Of a stretch of 64,000 nt of DNA, positions 47,026 through 62,000 are shown one piece after another. The DNA lies in assembly GCA_946902985.2 (NCBI GenBank), contig OX336393.1, positions 133,700,533 through 133,764,532 on the forward strand. Direction: 5' to 3'. Origin of the DNA: Meconema thalassinum (taxonomy: Eukaryota; Arthropoda; Insecta; Orthoptera; Tettigoniidae). Position 1 is the stretch's first letter; the number at the start of each line of letters is the position of its first letter. The translations under genes and the position numbers were made by a program. The notes below the pieces were generated by a model that was given only the letters and a program-made list of their open reading frames with translations, was not told the origin of the DNA and did no database searches.

Positions 47026-50000
47026 TTATATATAATCCAAAATTGACTCATCGACGCAGGGCTCAAACCACTAGACCTAGAAAGCTGAAATTTTGCATGT
47101 TGGTTGATCCGAGTATGTAGCGGCCCACTAAGAAACGGTTTTTGAAAATTCAATTTGTAAGTGACTTTTTTCAGCCCTTTGGCACTGAACAAGGACAGTC
47201 GGTACAAAGTTCGGATTTAGCTCATTTTAAGCCGCCAGATACGAGAATCATTACTCGGAGGTCCTGTATGGACCCCGATACACACATCGAAGTGGAAACC
47301 ACGAAGATTGCTCCTCACATTGATACGCGCAAAAAGAGCTATAATCCATGTTTCTACGAGCAAATCGACTTGGAAATTCTCATCTCTTATATATAATCCA
47401 AAATTGACTCATCACCGCAGGGCTCAAACCACTAGACCTAGAAAGCTGTAATTTTGTATGTTGGTTGATCCGAGTATGTAGAGGCTCACAAAGAAACGGT
47501 TTTTGAAAATTCAATTTGTAAGTGACTTTTTTTTTGGCCCTTTTGCATTGACAATTCAAAATTGACTCATCGACGCAGGGCTCAAACCACTAGACCTAGA
47601 AAGCTGAAATTTTGCATGTTGGTTGATCCGAGTATGTAGAGGCCCACTAAGAAATGGTTTTTGAAAATTCAATTTTAAGTGACTTGTTTCGACCCTTTGG
47701 CACTGAACAAGGACAGTCGGTACAAAGTTCGGATTTAGCTCATTTTAAGCCGCCAGATACGAGAAACAATACTCGGAGGTCCTGTAGGGACCCCTAAACA
47801 CACTTTTTAAGTTCATAAAATAAACGGTTTCGGAGATATTCCCAAATAACTGTGTTCCCTCTGAGAAACAGATCAACGTCACTATGGCAACCGCTGAAAT
47901 TTCGCAGACCGGGGATAGTTTTCTGTCAATATCTCGAAAACCGTTCGTTTTTGGGCCTTAAAACGCTGGGTTCGGTTCCCTTCGAAGTGGAAGCCACGAA
48001 CATTGCTCCTCACATTGATAAGCGCAAAAAGAGTTGTAATCCATATTTTTACGAGCAAATCGACTTGGAAAGTCTCATCTCTTATATATAATCCAAAATT
48101 AACTCATCACCGCAGGGCTCAAACCTCTAGACCTAGAAAGCTGAAAATTTGCATGTTGGTTGATCCGAGTATGCAGAGGCTCACTAAGAAACGGTTTTTG
48201 AAAATTCAATTTGTAAGTGACTTTTTTCGGCCCTTTGGCATTGACAATTCAAAATTGACTCATCGACGCAGGGCTCAAACCACTAGACCTAGAAAGCTGA
48301 AATTTTGCATGTTGGTTGATCCGAGTATGTAGAGGCCCACTAAGAAACGGTTTTTGAAAATTCAATTTGTAAGTTACTTTTTTCGGCCCTTTGGCAATGA
48401 GCAAGGACAGTCGGTACAAATTTCGGATTTAGCTCATTTTAAGCCGCCAGATACGAGAAACAATACTCGGAGGTCCTGTAGGGACCCCGAAACACACTTT
48501 TTAAGATCATAAAATGAACGGTTTCGGATATATTCCCAAATAACTGAGTTCCCTCTGAGAAACAGATCAACGTTACTATGGCAACCGCTGAAATTTCGCA
48601 GACCGGGGATAGTTTTCTGGCAATATCTCGAAAACCGTTCGTTTTTGGGCCTTAAAATGCTGGGTTCGGTTCCCACTTCTTCGAAGTAGAAACCACGAAC
48701 ATTGCTCCTCACATTGATAAGCGCACAAAGAGCTGTAATCCATATTTTTACGAGCAAATCGACTTGGAAAGTCTCATCTCTTATATATAATCCAAAATTG
48801 ACTCATCACCGCAGGGCTCAAACCACTAGACCTAGAAAGCTGAAATTTTGCATGTTGGTTGATCCGAGTATGTAGAGGCTCACTAAGAAACGGTTTTTGA
48901 AAATTCAATTTGTAAGTGACTTTTTTCGGCCCTTTGGCATTGACAATTCAAAATTGACTCATCGACGCAGGGCTCAAACCACTAGACCTAGAAAGTTGAA
49001 ATTTTGCATGTTGGTTGATCCGAGTATGTAGAGGCCCACTAAGAAACGGTTTTTGAAAATTCAATTTGTAAGTGACTTTTTTCGTCCCTTTGGCACTGAG
49101 CAAGGACAGTCGGTACAAATTTCGGATTTAGCTCATTTTAAGCCGCCAGATACGAGAAACAATACTCGGAGGTCCTGTAGGGACCCCGAAACGCACTTTT
49201 TAAGTTCAAAAAATGAACGGTTTCGGAGATATTCCCTAATAACTGTGTTCCCTCTGAGAAACAGATCAACGTTACTATGGCAACCGCTGAAATTTCGCAG
49301 ACCGGGGATAGTTTTCTGGCAATATCTCGAAAACCGTTAGTTTTAGGGCCTTAAAACGCTGGGTTCGTTTCCCCACGAACATTGCTCCTCACATTGATAC
49401 GCGCAAAAAGAGCTATAATCCATATTTCTACGAGCAAATCGACTTGGAATGTCTCATCTCTTACATATAATCCAAAATTGACTCATCACCGCAGGGCTCA
49501 AACCACTAGACCTAGAAAGCTGAAATTTTGTATGTTGGTTGATCCGAGTATGTAGAGGCTCACTAAGAAACGGTTTTTGAAAATTCAATTTGTAAGTGAC
49601 TTTTATTTTGGCCCTTTGGCATTGACAATTCAAAATTGACTCATCGACGCAGGGCTCAAACCACTAGACCTAGAAAGCTGAAATTTTGCATGTTGGTTGA
49701 TCCGAGTATGTAGAGGCCCACTAAGAAACGGTTTTTGAAAATTCAATTTTAAGTGACTTTTTTCGACCCTTTGGCACTGAACAAGGACAGTCGGTACAAA
49801 GTTCGGATTTAGCTCATTTTAAGCCGCCAGATACGAGAAACAATACTCAGAGGTCCTGTAGGGACCCCGAAACACACTTTTTTAAGTTCATAAAATGAAC
49901 GGTTTCGGAGATATTCCCAAATAACTGTGTTCCCTCTGAGAAACAGATCAACGTTACTATGGCAACCGCTGAAATTTCGCAGACCGGGGATAGTTTTCTG

Positions 50001-53000
50001 GCAATATCTCGAAAACCGTTAGTTTTAGGGACTTAAAACGCTGGGTTCGGTTCCCATCGAAGTGGAAGCCACGAACATTGCTCCTCACATTGATAAGCGC
50101 AAAAAGAGATGTAATCCATATTTTACGAGCAAATCGACTTGGAAAGTCTCATCTCTTATATATAATCCAAAATTGACTCATCACCGCAGGGCTCAAACCA
50201 CTAGACCTAGAAAGCTGAAATTTTGCATGTTGGTTTATCCGAGTATGTAGAGGCTCACTAAGAAACGGTTTTTGAATATTCAATTTCTAAGTGACTTTTC
50301 TCGGCCCTTTGGCATTGACAATTCAAAATTGACTCATCGACGCAGGGCTCAAACCACTAGACCTAGAAAGCTGAAATTTTGCATGTTGGTTGATCCGAGT
50401 ATGTAGAGGCCCACTAAGAAACAGTTTTTGAAAATTCAATTTGTAAGTGACTTTTTTCGGCCCTTTGGGACTGAACAAGGACAGTCGGTACAAAGTTCGG
50501 ATTTAGTTCATTTTAAGCCGCCAGATACGAGAAACAATACTCGGAGGTCCTGTAGGGACCCCGATAAACACTTTTTAAGTTCCTAAAATAAACGGTTTCG
50601 GAGATATTCCCTAATAACTGTGTTCCCTCCGAGAAACAGATCAACGTTACTATGGCAACCGCTGAAATTTCGCAGACCGGGGATAGTTTTCTGGTAATAT
50701 CTCGAAAACCGTTCGTTTTTGGGCCTTAAAACGCTGGCTTCGGTTCCCAAACCACGAACATTGCTCCTCACTTTGATACGCGCAAAAAGAGCTATAATCC
50801 ATATTTCTACGAGCAAATCGACTTGGAAAGTCTCATCTCTTATATATAATCCAAAATTGACTCATCACCGCAGGGCTCAAACCACTAGACCTAGAAAGTT
50901 GAAATTTTGCATGTTGGTTGATACGAGTATGTAGAGGCTCACTGCGTACGGTTTTTGAAAATTCAATTTGTAAGTGACTTCGTTCGCCCCTTTGGCATTG
51001 ACAATTCAAAATTGACTCATCGACGCAGGGCTCAAACCACTAGACCTAGAAAGCTGAAATTTTGCATGTTGGTTGATCCGAGTATGTAGAGGCCCACTAA
51101 GAAACGGTTTTTGAAAATTCAATTTGTAAGTGACTTTTTTCGGCCCTTTGGCACTGAGCAAGGACAGTCGGTACAAATTTCGGATTTAGCTCATTTTAAG
51201 CCGCCAGATACGAGAAACAATACTCGAAGGTCCTGTAGGGACCCCGAAACACACTTTTTAAGTTCATAAAATGAACGGTTTCGGAGATATTCCCAAATAA
51301 CTGTGTTCCCTCTGAGAAACAGATCAACGTTACTATGGCAACCGCTGAAATTTCGCAGACCGGGGAGAGTTTTCTGGCAATATCTCGAAAAACGTTCGAT
51401 TTTGGGCCTTAAAACGCTGGGTTCGGTAAACCACGAACATTGCTCCTCACTTTGATACGCGCAAAAAGAGCTATAATCCATATTTCTACGAGCAAATCGA
51501 CTTGGAAAGTCTCATCTCTTATATATAATCCAAAATTGACTCATCACCGCAGGGCTCAAACCACTAGACCTAGAAAGCTGAAATTTTGCATGTTGGTTGA
51601 TCCGAGTATGTAGCGGCCCAATAAGAAACGGTTTTTGGAAATTCAATTTGTAAGTGACTTTTTTCAGCCCTTTGGCACTGAACAAGGACAGTCGTTACAA
51701 AGTTCGGATTTAGCTCATTTTAAGCCGCCAGATACGAGAAACAATACTCGGAGGTCCTGTAGGGACCCCGACACACACTTTTTAAGTTCCTAAAATGAAC
51801 GGTTTCGGAGATATTCCCAAATAACTGTGTTCCCTCTGAGAAACAGATCAACGTTACTATGGCAACCGCTGAAATTTCGCAGACCGGGGATTGTTTTCTG
51901 GCAATATCTCGAAAACCGTTAGTTTTAGGGCCTTAAGACGCTGGGTTCGTTTCCCCACGAGCATTGCTCCTCACATTGATACGCGCAAAAAGAGCTATAA
52001 TCCATATTTCTACGAGCAAATCGACTTGGAATGTCTCATCTCTTACATATAATCCAAAATTGACTCATCACCGCAGGGCTCAAACCACTAGACCTAGAAA
52101 GCTGTAATTTTGTATGTTGGTTGATCCGAGTATGTAGAGGCTCACTAAGAAACGGTTTTTGAAAATTCAATTTGTAAGTGACTTTTTTTTTTGCCCTTTG
52201 GCATTGACAATTCAAAATTGACTCATCGACGCAGGGCTCAAACCACTAGACATAGAAAGCTGAAATTTTGCATGTAGGTTGATCCGAGTATGTAGAGGCC
52301 CACTAAGAAATGGTTTTTGAAAATTCAATTTTAAGTGACTTTTTTCGACCCTTTGGCACTGAACAAGGACAGATGGTACAAAGTTCGGATTTAGCTCATT
52401 TTAAGCCGCCAGATACGAGAAACAATACTCGGAGGTCCTGTAGGGACCCCGAAACACACTTTTTAAGATCATAAAATGAACGGTTTCGGATATATTCCCA
52501 AATAACTGTGTTCCCTCTGAGAAACAGATCAACGTTACTATGGCAACCGCTGAAATTTCGCAGACCGGGGATAGTTTTCTGGCAATATCTCGAAAACCGT
52601 TCGTTTTTGGGCCTTAAAATGCTGGGTTCGGTTCCCACTTCTTCGAAGTGGAAACCACGAACATTGCTCCTCACATTGATAAGCGCACAAAGAGCTGTAA
52701 TCCATATTTTTACGAGCAAATCGACTTGGAAAGTCTCATCTCTTATATATAATCCAAAATTGACTCATCACCGCAGGGCTCAAACCACTAGACCTAGAAA
52801 GCTGAAATTTTGCATGTTGGTTGATCCGAGTATCTAGAGGCTCACTAAGAAACGGTTTTTGAAAATTCAATTTGTAAGTGACTTTTTTCGGCCCTTTGGA
52901 ATTGACAATTCAAAATAGACTCATCGACGCAGGGCTCAAACCACTAGACCTAGAAAGTTGAAATTTTGCATGTTGGTTGATCCGAGTATGTAGAGGCCCA

Positions 53001-56000
53001 CTAAGAAACGGTTTTTGAAAATTCAATTTGTAAGTGACTTTTTTCGGCCCTTTGGCACTGAGCAAGGACAGTCGGTACAAATTTCGGATTTAGCCCATTT
53101 TAAGCCGCCAGATACGAGAAACAATACTCGCAGGTCCTGTAGGGACCCCAAAACACACTTTTTAAGTTCATAAAATAAACGGTTTCGGAGATATTCCCAA
53201 ATAACTGTGTTCCCTCTGAGAAACAGATCAACGTTACTATGGCAACCGCTGAAATTTCGCAGACCGGGGATAGTTTTCTGGCAATATCTCGAAAACCGTT
53301 AGTTTTATGGCCTTAAAACGCTGGGTTCGTTTCCCCACGAACATTGCTCCTCACATTGATACGCGCAAAAAGAGCTATAATCCATATTTCTACGAGCAAA
53401 TCGACTTGGAATGTCTCAACTCTTACATATAATCCAAAATTGGCTCATCACCGCAGGGCTCAAACCACTAGACCTAGAAAGCTGAAATTTTGTATGTTGG
53501 TTGATCCGAGTATGTAGAGGCTCACTAAGAAACGGTTTTTGAAAATTCAATTTGTAAGTGACTTTTATTTTGGCCCTTTGGCATTGACAATTCAAAATTG
53601 ACTCATCGACGCAGGGCTCAAACCACTAGACCTAGAAAGCTGAAATTTTGCATGTTGGTTGATCCGAGTATGTAGAGGCCCACTAAGAAACGGTATTTGA
53701 AAATTCAATTTTAAGTGACTTTTTTCGACCCTTTGGCACTGAACAAGGACAGTCGGTACAAAGTTCGGATTTAGCTCATTTTAAGCCGCCAGAGACGAGA
53801 AACAATACTCGCAGGTCCTGTAGGGACCCCGATACACACTTTTTAAGTTCCTAAAATGAACGGTTTCGGAGATATTCCCTAATAACTGTGTTCCCTCCGA
53901 GAAACAGATCAACGTTACTATGGCAACCGCTGAAATTTCGCAGACCGGGGATAGTTTTCTGGCAATATCTCGAAAACCGTTCGTTTTTGGGCCTTAAAAC
54001 GCTGGGTTCGGTTCCCACTTCTTCGAAGTGGAAACCACGAACATTGCTCCTCACTTTGATACGCGCAAAAAGAGCTATAATCCATATTTCTACGAGCAAA
54101 TCGACTTGGAAAGTCTCATCTCTTATATATAATCCAAAATTGACTCATCACCGCAGGGCTCAAACCACTAGACCTAGAAAGCTGAAATTTTGCATGTTGG
54201 TTTATCCGAGTATGTAGAGGCTCACTAAAAAACGGTTTTTGAAAATTCAATTTGTAAGTGACTTTTATTTTGGCCCTTTGGCATTGACAATTCAAAATTG
54301 ACTCATCGACGCAGAGCTCAAATCACTAGACCTAGAAAGCTGAAATTTTGCATGTTGGTTGATCCGAGTATGTAGAGCCCCACTAAGAAACAGTTTTTGA
54401 AAATTCAATTTGTAAGTGACTTTTTTCGGCCCTTTGGCACTGAAGAAGGACAGTCGGAACAAAGTTCGGATTTAGTTTATTTTAAGCCGCCAGATACGAG
54501 AAACAATACTCGGAGGTCCTGTAGGGACCCCGGTACACACTTTTAAAGTTCCTAAAATGAACGGTTTCGGAGATATTCCCTAATAACTGTGTTCCCTCCG
54601 AGAAACAGATCAACGTTACTATGGCAACCGCTGAAATTTCGCAGACCGGGGATAGTTTTCTTGCAATATCTAGAAAACCGTTCGTTTTTGGGCCTTAAAA
54701 CGCTGGGTTCGGTTCCCACTTCTTCGAAGTGGAAACCACGAACATTGCTCCTCACATTGATACGCGCAAAAAGAGCTATAATCCATATTTCTACGAGCAA
54801 ATCGACTTGGAAAGTCTCATCTCTCATATATAATCCAAAATTGACTCATCACCGCAGGGCTCAAACCACTAGACCTAGAAAGTTGAAATTTTGCATGTTG
54901 GTTGATACGAGTATGTAGAGGCTCACTGCGATACGGTTTTTGAAAATTCAATTTGGAAGTGACTTCGTTCGCCCCTTTGGCATTGACAATTCAAAATTGA
55001 CTCATCGACGCAGGGCTCAAACCACTAGACCTAGAAAGCTGAAATTTTGCATGTTGGTTGATCCGAGTATGTAGAGGCCCACTAAGAAACGGTTTTTGAA
55101 AATTCAATTATAAGTGACTTTTTTCGACCCTTAGGCACTGAACAAGGACAGTCGGTACATAGTTCGGATTTAGCTCATTTTAAGCCGCCAGATACGAGAA
55201 ACAATACTCGGAGGTCCTGTAGGGACCCCGAAACACACTTTTTAAGTTCGTAAAATGAACGGTTTCGGAGATATTCCCAAATAACTGTGTTCCCTCTGAG
55301 AAACAGATCAACGTTACTATGGCAACCGCTGAAATTTCGCAGACCGGGGATAGTTTTCTGGCCATATCTCGAAAACCGTTCGTTTTTGGCCCTTAAAATG
55401 CTGGGTTCGGTTCCCACTTCTTCGAGGTGGAAACCACGAACATTGCTCCTCACATTGATAAGCGCAAAAAGAGCTGTAATCCATATTTTTACGAGCAAAT
55501 CGACTTGGAAAGTCTCATCTCTTATATATAATCCAAAATTGACTCATCACCGCAGGGCTCAAACCACTAGACCTAGAAAGCTGAAATTTTGCATGTTGGT
55601 TTATCCGAGTATGTAGAGGCTCACTAAGAAACGGTTTTTGAAAATTCAATTTGTAAGTGACTTTTCTCGGCCCTTTGGCATTGACAATTCAAAATTGACT
55701 CATCGACGCAGGGCTCAAACCACTAGAGATAGAAAGCTGAAATTTTGCATGTAGGTTGATCCGAGTATGTAGAGGCCCACTAAGAAACGGTTTTCGAAAA
55801 TTCAATTTGTAAGTGACTTTTTTCGGCCCTTTGGGACTGAACAAGGGCAGTCGGTACAAAGTTCGGTTTTAGTTCATTTTAAGCCGCCAGATACGAGAAA
55901 CAATACTCGGAGGTCCTGTAGGGACCCCGAAACACACTTTTTAAGTTCAAAAAATGAACGGATTCGGAGATATTCCCTAATAACTGTGTTCCCTCTGAGA

Positions 56001-59000
56001 AACAGATCAACGTTACTATGGCAACCGCTGAAATTTCGCAGACCGGGGATAGTTTTCTGGCAATATCTCGAAAACCGTTCGTTTTTGGGCCTTACAACGC
56101 TGGGTTCGGTTCCCACCTCTATGAAGTGGAAACCACGAACATTACTCCTCACATTGATACGCGCAATAAGAGCTATAATCCATATTTCTACGAGCAAATC
56201 GACTTGGAAAGTCTCATCTCTTATACATAATCCAAAATTGACTCATCACCGCAGGGCTCAAACCACTAGACCTAGAAAGCTGAAATTTTGCATGTTGGCT
56301 GAGCCGAGTATGTAGAGGCTCACTAAGAATCGATTTTTGAAAATTCAATTTGTATGTGACTTTCTTCGGCCCTTTGGCACAGAGCAAGGACAGTCGGTAC
56401 AAAGTTAGGATTTAGCTCATTTTAAGCCGCCAGATACGAGAATCAATACTCGGAGGTCCTGTATGGACCCCGATACACACTTCGAAGTGGAATCCACGAA
56501 CATTGCTCCTCACATTGATACGCGCAAAAGGAGCTATAATCCATGTTTCTACGAGCAAATCGACTTGGAAAGTCTCATCTCTTATATATAATCCAAAATT
56601 GACTCATCACCGCAAGGCTCAAACCACTAGACCTAGAAAGCTGAAATTTTGCATGTTGGTTGATCCGAGTATGTAGAGGCCCACTAAGAAACGGTTTTTG
56701 AAAATTCAATTTTAAGTGACTTTTTTCGACCCTTTGGCACTGAACTAGGACAGTCGGTACAAAGTTTGGATTTAGCTCATTTTAAGCCGCCAGATACGAG
56801 AAACAATACTCGGAGGTCCCGTAGGGACCCCGAAACACACTTTTTAAGTTAATAAAATGAACGGTTTCGGAGATATTCCCAAATAACTGTGTTCCCTCTG
56901 AGAAACAGATCAACGTTACTATGGCAACCGCTGAAACTTCGCAGACCGGGGATAGTTTTCTGGCAATATCTCGAAAACCGTTCGTTTTTGGGCCTTAAAA
57001 TGCTGGGTTCGGTTCCCCACGAACATTGCTCCTCACATTGATAAGCGCAAAAAGAGCTGTAATCCATATTTTTACGAGCAAGTCGACTTGGAAAGTCTCA
57101 TCTCTTATATATAATCCAAAATTGACTCATCACCGCAGGGCTCAAACCACTAGACCTAGAAAGCTGAAATTTTGCATGTTGGTTTATCCCAGTATGTAGA
57201 GGCTCACTAAGAAACGGTTTTTGAAAATTCAATTTGTAAGTGACTTTTCTCGGCCCTTTGGCATTGACAATTCAAAATTGACTCATCGACGCAGGGCTCA
57301 AACCACTAGACCTAGAAAGCTGAAATTTTGCATGTTGGTTGATCCGAGTATGTAGAGGCCCACTAAGAAACGGTTTTTGAAAATTCAATTTGTAAGTGAC
57401 TTTTTTCGGCCCTTTGGCACTGAACAAGGACAGTCGGTACAAAGTTCGGATTTAGTTCATTTTTAGCCGCCAGATACGAGAAACAATACTCGGAGGTCCT
57501 GTAGGGACCCCGATACACACTTTTTACGTTCCTAAAATGAACGGTTTCGGAGATATTCCCTAATAACTGTGTTCCCTCTGAGAAACAGATCAACGTTACT
57601 ATGGCAACCGCTGAAATTTCGCAGACCGGTTATAGTTTTCTGGCAATATCTCGAAAACCGTTCGTTTTTGGGCCTTAAAACTCTGGGTTCGGTTCCCACT
57701 TCTTCGAAGTGGAAACCACGAACATTGCTCCTCACTTTGATACGCGCAAAAAGAGCTATAATCCATATTTCTACGAGCAAATCGACTTGGAAAGTCTCAT
57801 CTCTTATTTATAATCCAAAATTGACTCATCACCGCAGGGCTCAAACCACTAGACCTAGAGAGCTGAAATTTTGCATGTTGGTTTATCCGAGTATGTAGAG
57901 GCTCACTAAGAAACGGTTTTTGAGAATTCAATTTGTAAGTGACTTTTCTCGGCCCTTTGGCATTGACAATTCAAAATTGACTCATCGACGCAGGGCTCAA
58001 ACCACTAGACCTAGAAAGCTGAAATTTTGCATGTGGTTGATCCGAGTATGTAGAGGCCCACTAAGAAACGGTTTTTGAAAATTCAATTTTAAGTGTCTTT
58101 TTTCGGCCCTTCGGCACTGAACAAGGACAGTCGATACAAAGTTCGGATTTAGTTCATTTTAAGCCGCCAGATACGAGAAACAATACTCGGAGGTCCTGTA
58201 GGGACCCCGATACACACTTTTTACGTTCCTAAAATGAACGGTTTCGGAGATATTCCCTAATAACTGTGTTCCCTCTGAGAAACAGATCAACGTTACTATG
58301 GCAACCGCTGAAATTTCGCAGACCGGGGATAGTTTTCTGGCAATATCTCGAAAACTGTTCGTTTTTGGGCCTTACAAAGCTGGGTTCGGTTCCCACCTCT
58401 ATGAAGTGGAAACCACGAACATTGCTCCTCACATTGATACGCGCAATAAGAGCTATAATCCATATTTCTAAGAGCAAATCGACTTGGAAAGTCTCATCTC
58501 TTATATATAATCCAAAATTGTCTCATCACCGCAGGGCTCAAACCACTAGACCTAGAAAGCTGAAATTTTGCATGTTGGTTGATACGAGTATGTAGAGGCT
58601 CACTGCGATACGGTTTTTGAAAATTCAATTTGTAAGTGACTTCTTTCGCCCCTTTGGCATTGACAATTCAAAATTGACTCATCGACGCAGGGCTCAAACC
58701 ACTACACCTTGAAAGCTGAAATTTTCCATGTTGGTTAATCCGAGTATGTAGAGGCCCACTAAGAAACGGTTTTTGAAAATTCAATTTGTAAGTGACTTTT
58801 TTCGCCCCTTTGGCCCTGAGCAAGGACAGTCGGTACAAAGTTCGGATTTAGCTCATTTTAAGCCGCCAGATACGAGAAACAATACTCGGAGGTCCTGTAG
58901 GGACCCCGAAACACACTTTTTAAGTTCCTAAAATGAACGGTTTCGGAGATATTCCCTAATAACTGTGTTCCCTCTGAGAAACTGATCAACGTTACTATGG

Positions 59001-62000
59001 CAACCGCTGAAATTCCGCAGACCGGGGATAGTTTTCTGGCAATATCTCGAAAACTGTTCGTTTTTGGGCCTTACAACGCTGGGATCGGTTCCCACCTCTA
59101 TGAAGTGGAAACCACGAACATTGCTCCTCACATTGATACGCGCAATAAGAGCTATAATCAATATTTCTACGAGCAAATCGACTTGGAAAGTCTCATCTCT
59201 TATACATAATCCAAAATTGACTCATCACCGCAGGGCTCAAACCACTAGACCTAGAAAGCTGAAATTTTGCATGTTGGTTGAGCCGAGTATGTAGAGGCTC
59301 ACAAAGAAACGGTTTTTGAAAATTCAATTTGTATGTGACTTTTTTCGGCCCTTTGGCATTGACCATCCAAAATTGACTCATCGACGCAGGGCTCAAACCA
59401 CTAGACCTAGAAAGCTGAAATTTTGCATGTTGGGTGATCCGGGTATGTAGAGGCCCACTAAGAAACGGTTTTTGAAAATTCAATTTGTATGTGACTTTTT
59501 TCGGCCCTTTGGCACTGAGCAAGGACAGTCGGTACAAAGTTCGGATTTAGCTCATTTTAAGCCGCCAGATACGAGAATCAATACTCGGAGGTCCTGTATG
59601 GACCCCGATACACACTTCGAAGTGGAATCCACGAACATTGCTCCTCACATTGATACGCGCAAAAAGAGCTATAATCCATGTTTCTACGAGGAAATCGACT
59701 TGGAATGTCTCATCTCTTATATATAATCCAAAATAGACTCATCACCGCAAGGCTCAAACCACTAGACCTAGAAAGCTGAAATTTTGTATGTTGGTTGATC
59801 CGAGTATGTAGAGGCCCACTAAGAAACGTTTTTTGAAAATTCAATTTTAAGTGACTTTTTTTCGACCCTTTGGCACTGAACAAGGGCAGTCGGTACAAAG
59901 TTCGGATTTAGCTCATTTTAAGCCGCCTGATACGAGAAACAATACTCGGAGGTCCTGTAGGGACCCCGAAACACACTTTTTAAGTTCATAAAATGAACGG
60001 TTTCAGAGATATTCCCAAATAACTGTGTTCCCTCTGAGAAACAGATCAACGTTACTATGGCAACCGCTGAAATTTCGCAGACCGGGGATAGTTTTCGGGC
60101 AATATCTCGAAAACCCTTCGTTTTTGGGCCTTAAAATGCTGGGTTCAGTTCCCAATTCTTCGAAGTGGAATCCACGAACATTGCTCCTCACATTGATAAG
60201 CGCAAAAAGAGCTGTAATCCATATTTTTACGAGCAAATCGACTTGGAAAGTCTCATCTCTTATTTATAATCCAAAATTGACTCATCACCGCAGGGCTCAA
60301 ACCACTAGACCTAGAAAGCTGAAATTTTGAATGTTGGTTTATCCGACTATGTAGAGGCTCACTAAGAAACGGTTTTTGAAAATTCAATTTGTAAGTGACT
60401 TTTCTCGGCCCTTTGGCATTGACAATTCAAAATTGACTCATCGACGCAGGGCTCAAACCACTAGACCTAGAAAGCTGAAATTTTGCATGTGGTTGATCCG
60501 AGTATGTAGAGGCCCACTAAGAAACGGTTTTTGAAAATTCAATTTTAAGTCTTTTTTCGGCCCTTCGGCACTGAACAAGGACAGTCGATACAAAGTTCGG
60601 ATTTAGTTCATTTTAAGCCGCCAGATACGAGAAACAATACTCGGAGGTCCTGTAGGGACCCCGATACACACTTTTTAAGTTCCTAAAATGAACGGTTTCG
60701 GAGATATTCCCTAATAACTGTGTTTCCTCTGAGAAACAGATCAACGTTACTATGGCAACCGCTGAAATTTCGCAGACCGGGGATAGTTTTCTGGCAATAT
60801 CTCGAAAACTGTTCGTTTTTGGGCCTTACAACGCTGGGTTCGGTTCCCACCTCTATGAAGTGGAAACCACGAACATTGCTCCTCACATTGATACGCGCAA
60901 TAAGAGCTATAATCCATATTTCTACGAGCAAATCGACTTGGAATGTCTCATCTCTTATACATAATCCAAAATTGACTCATCACCGCAGGGCTCAAACCAC
61001 TAGACCTAGAAAGCTGAAATTTTGCATGTTGGTTGAGCCGAGTATGTAGAGGCTCACAAAGAAACGGTTTTTGAAAATTCAATTTGTATGTGACTTTTTT
61101 CGGCCCTTTGGCATTGACCATCCAAAATTGACTCATCGACGCAGGGCTCAAACCACTAGACCTAGAAAGCTGAAATTTTGCATGTTGGGTGATCCGCGTA
61201 TGTAGAGGCCCACTAAGAAACGGTTTTTGAAAATTCAATTTGTATGTGACTTTTTTCGGCCCTTTGGCACTGAGCAAGGACAGTCGGTACAAAGTTCGGA
61301 TTTAGCTCATTTTAAGCCGCCAGATACGAGAATCAATACTCGGAGGTCCTGTATGGACCCCGATACACACTTCGAAGTGGAATCCACGAACATTGCTCCT
61401 CACATTGATACGCGCAAAAAGAGCTATAATCCATGTTTCTACGAGGAAATCGACTTGGAAAGTCTCATCTCTTATGTATAATCCAAAATAGACTCATCAC
61501 CGCAAGGCTCAAACCACTAGACCTAGAAAGCTGAAATTTTGTATGTTGGTTGATCCGAGTATGTAGAGGCCCACTAAGAAACGGTTTTTGAAAATTCAAT
61601 TTTAAGTGACTTTTTTTCGACCCTTTGGCACTGAACAAGGGCAGTCGGTACAAAGTTCGGATTTAGCTCATTTTAAGCCGCCTGATACGAGAAACAATAC
61701 TCGGAGGTCCCGTAGGGACCCCGAAACACACTTTTTAAGTTCATAAAATGAACGGTTTCGGAGATATTCCCAAATAACTGTGTTCTCTCTGAGAAACAGA
61801 TCAACGTTACTATGGCAACCGCTGAAATTTCGCAGACCGGGGATAGTTTTCTGGCAATATCTCGAAAACCGTTAGTTTTAGGGCCTTAAAACGCTGGGTT
61901 CGTTTCCCCACGAGCATTGCTCCTCACATTGGTACGCGCAAAAAGAGCTATAATCCATATTTCTACGAGCAAATCGACTTGGAATGTCTCATCTCTTATA

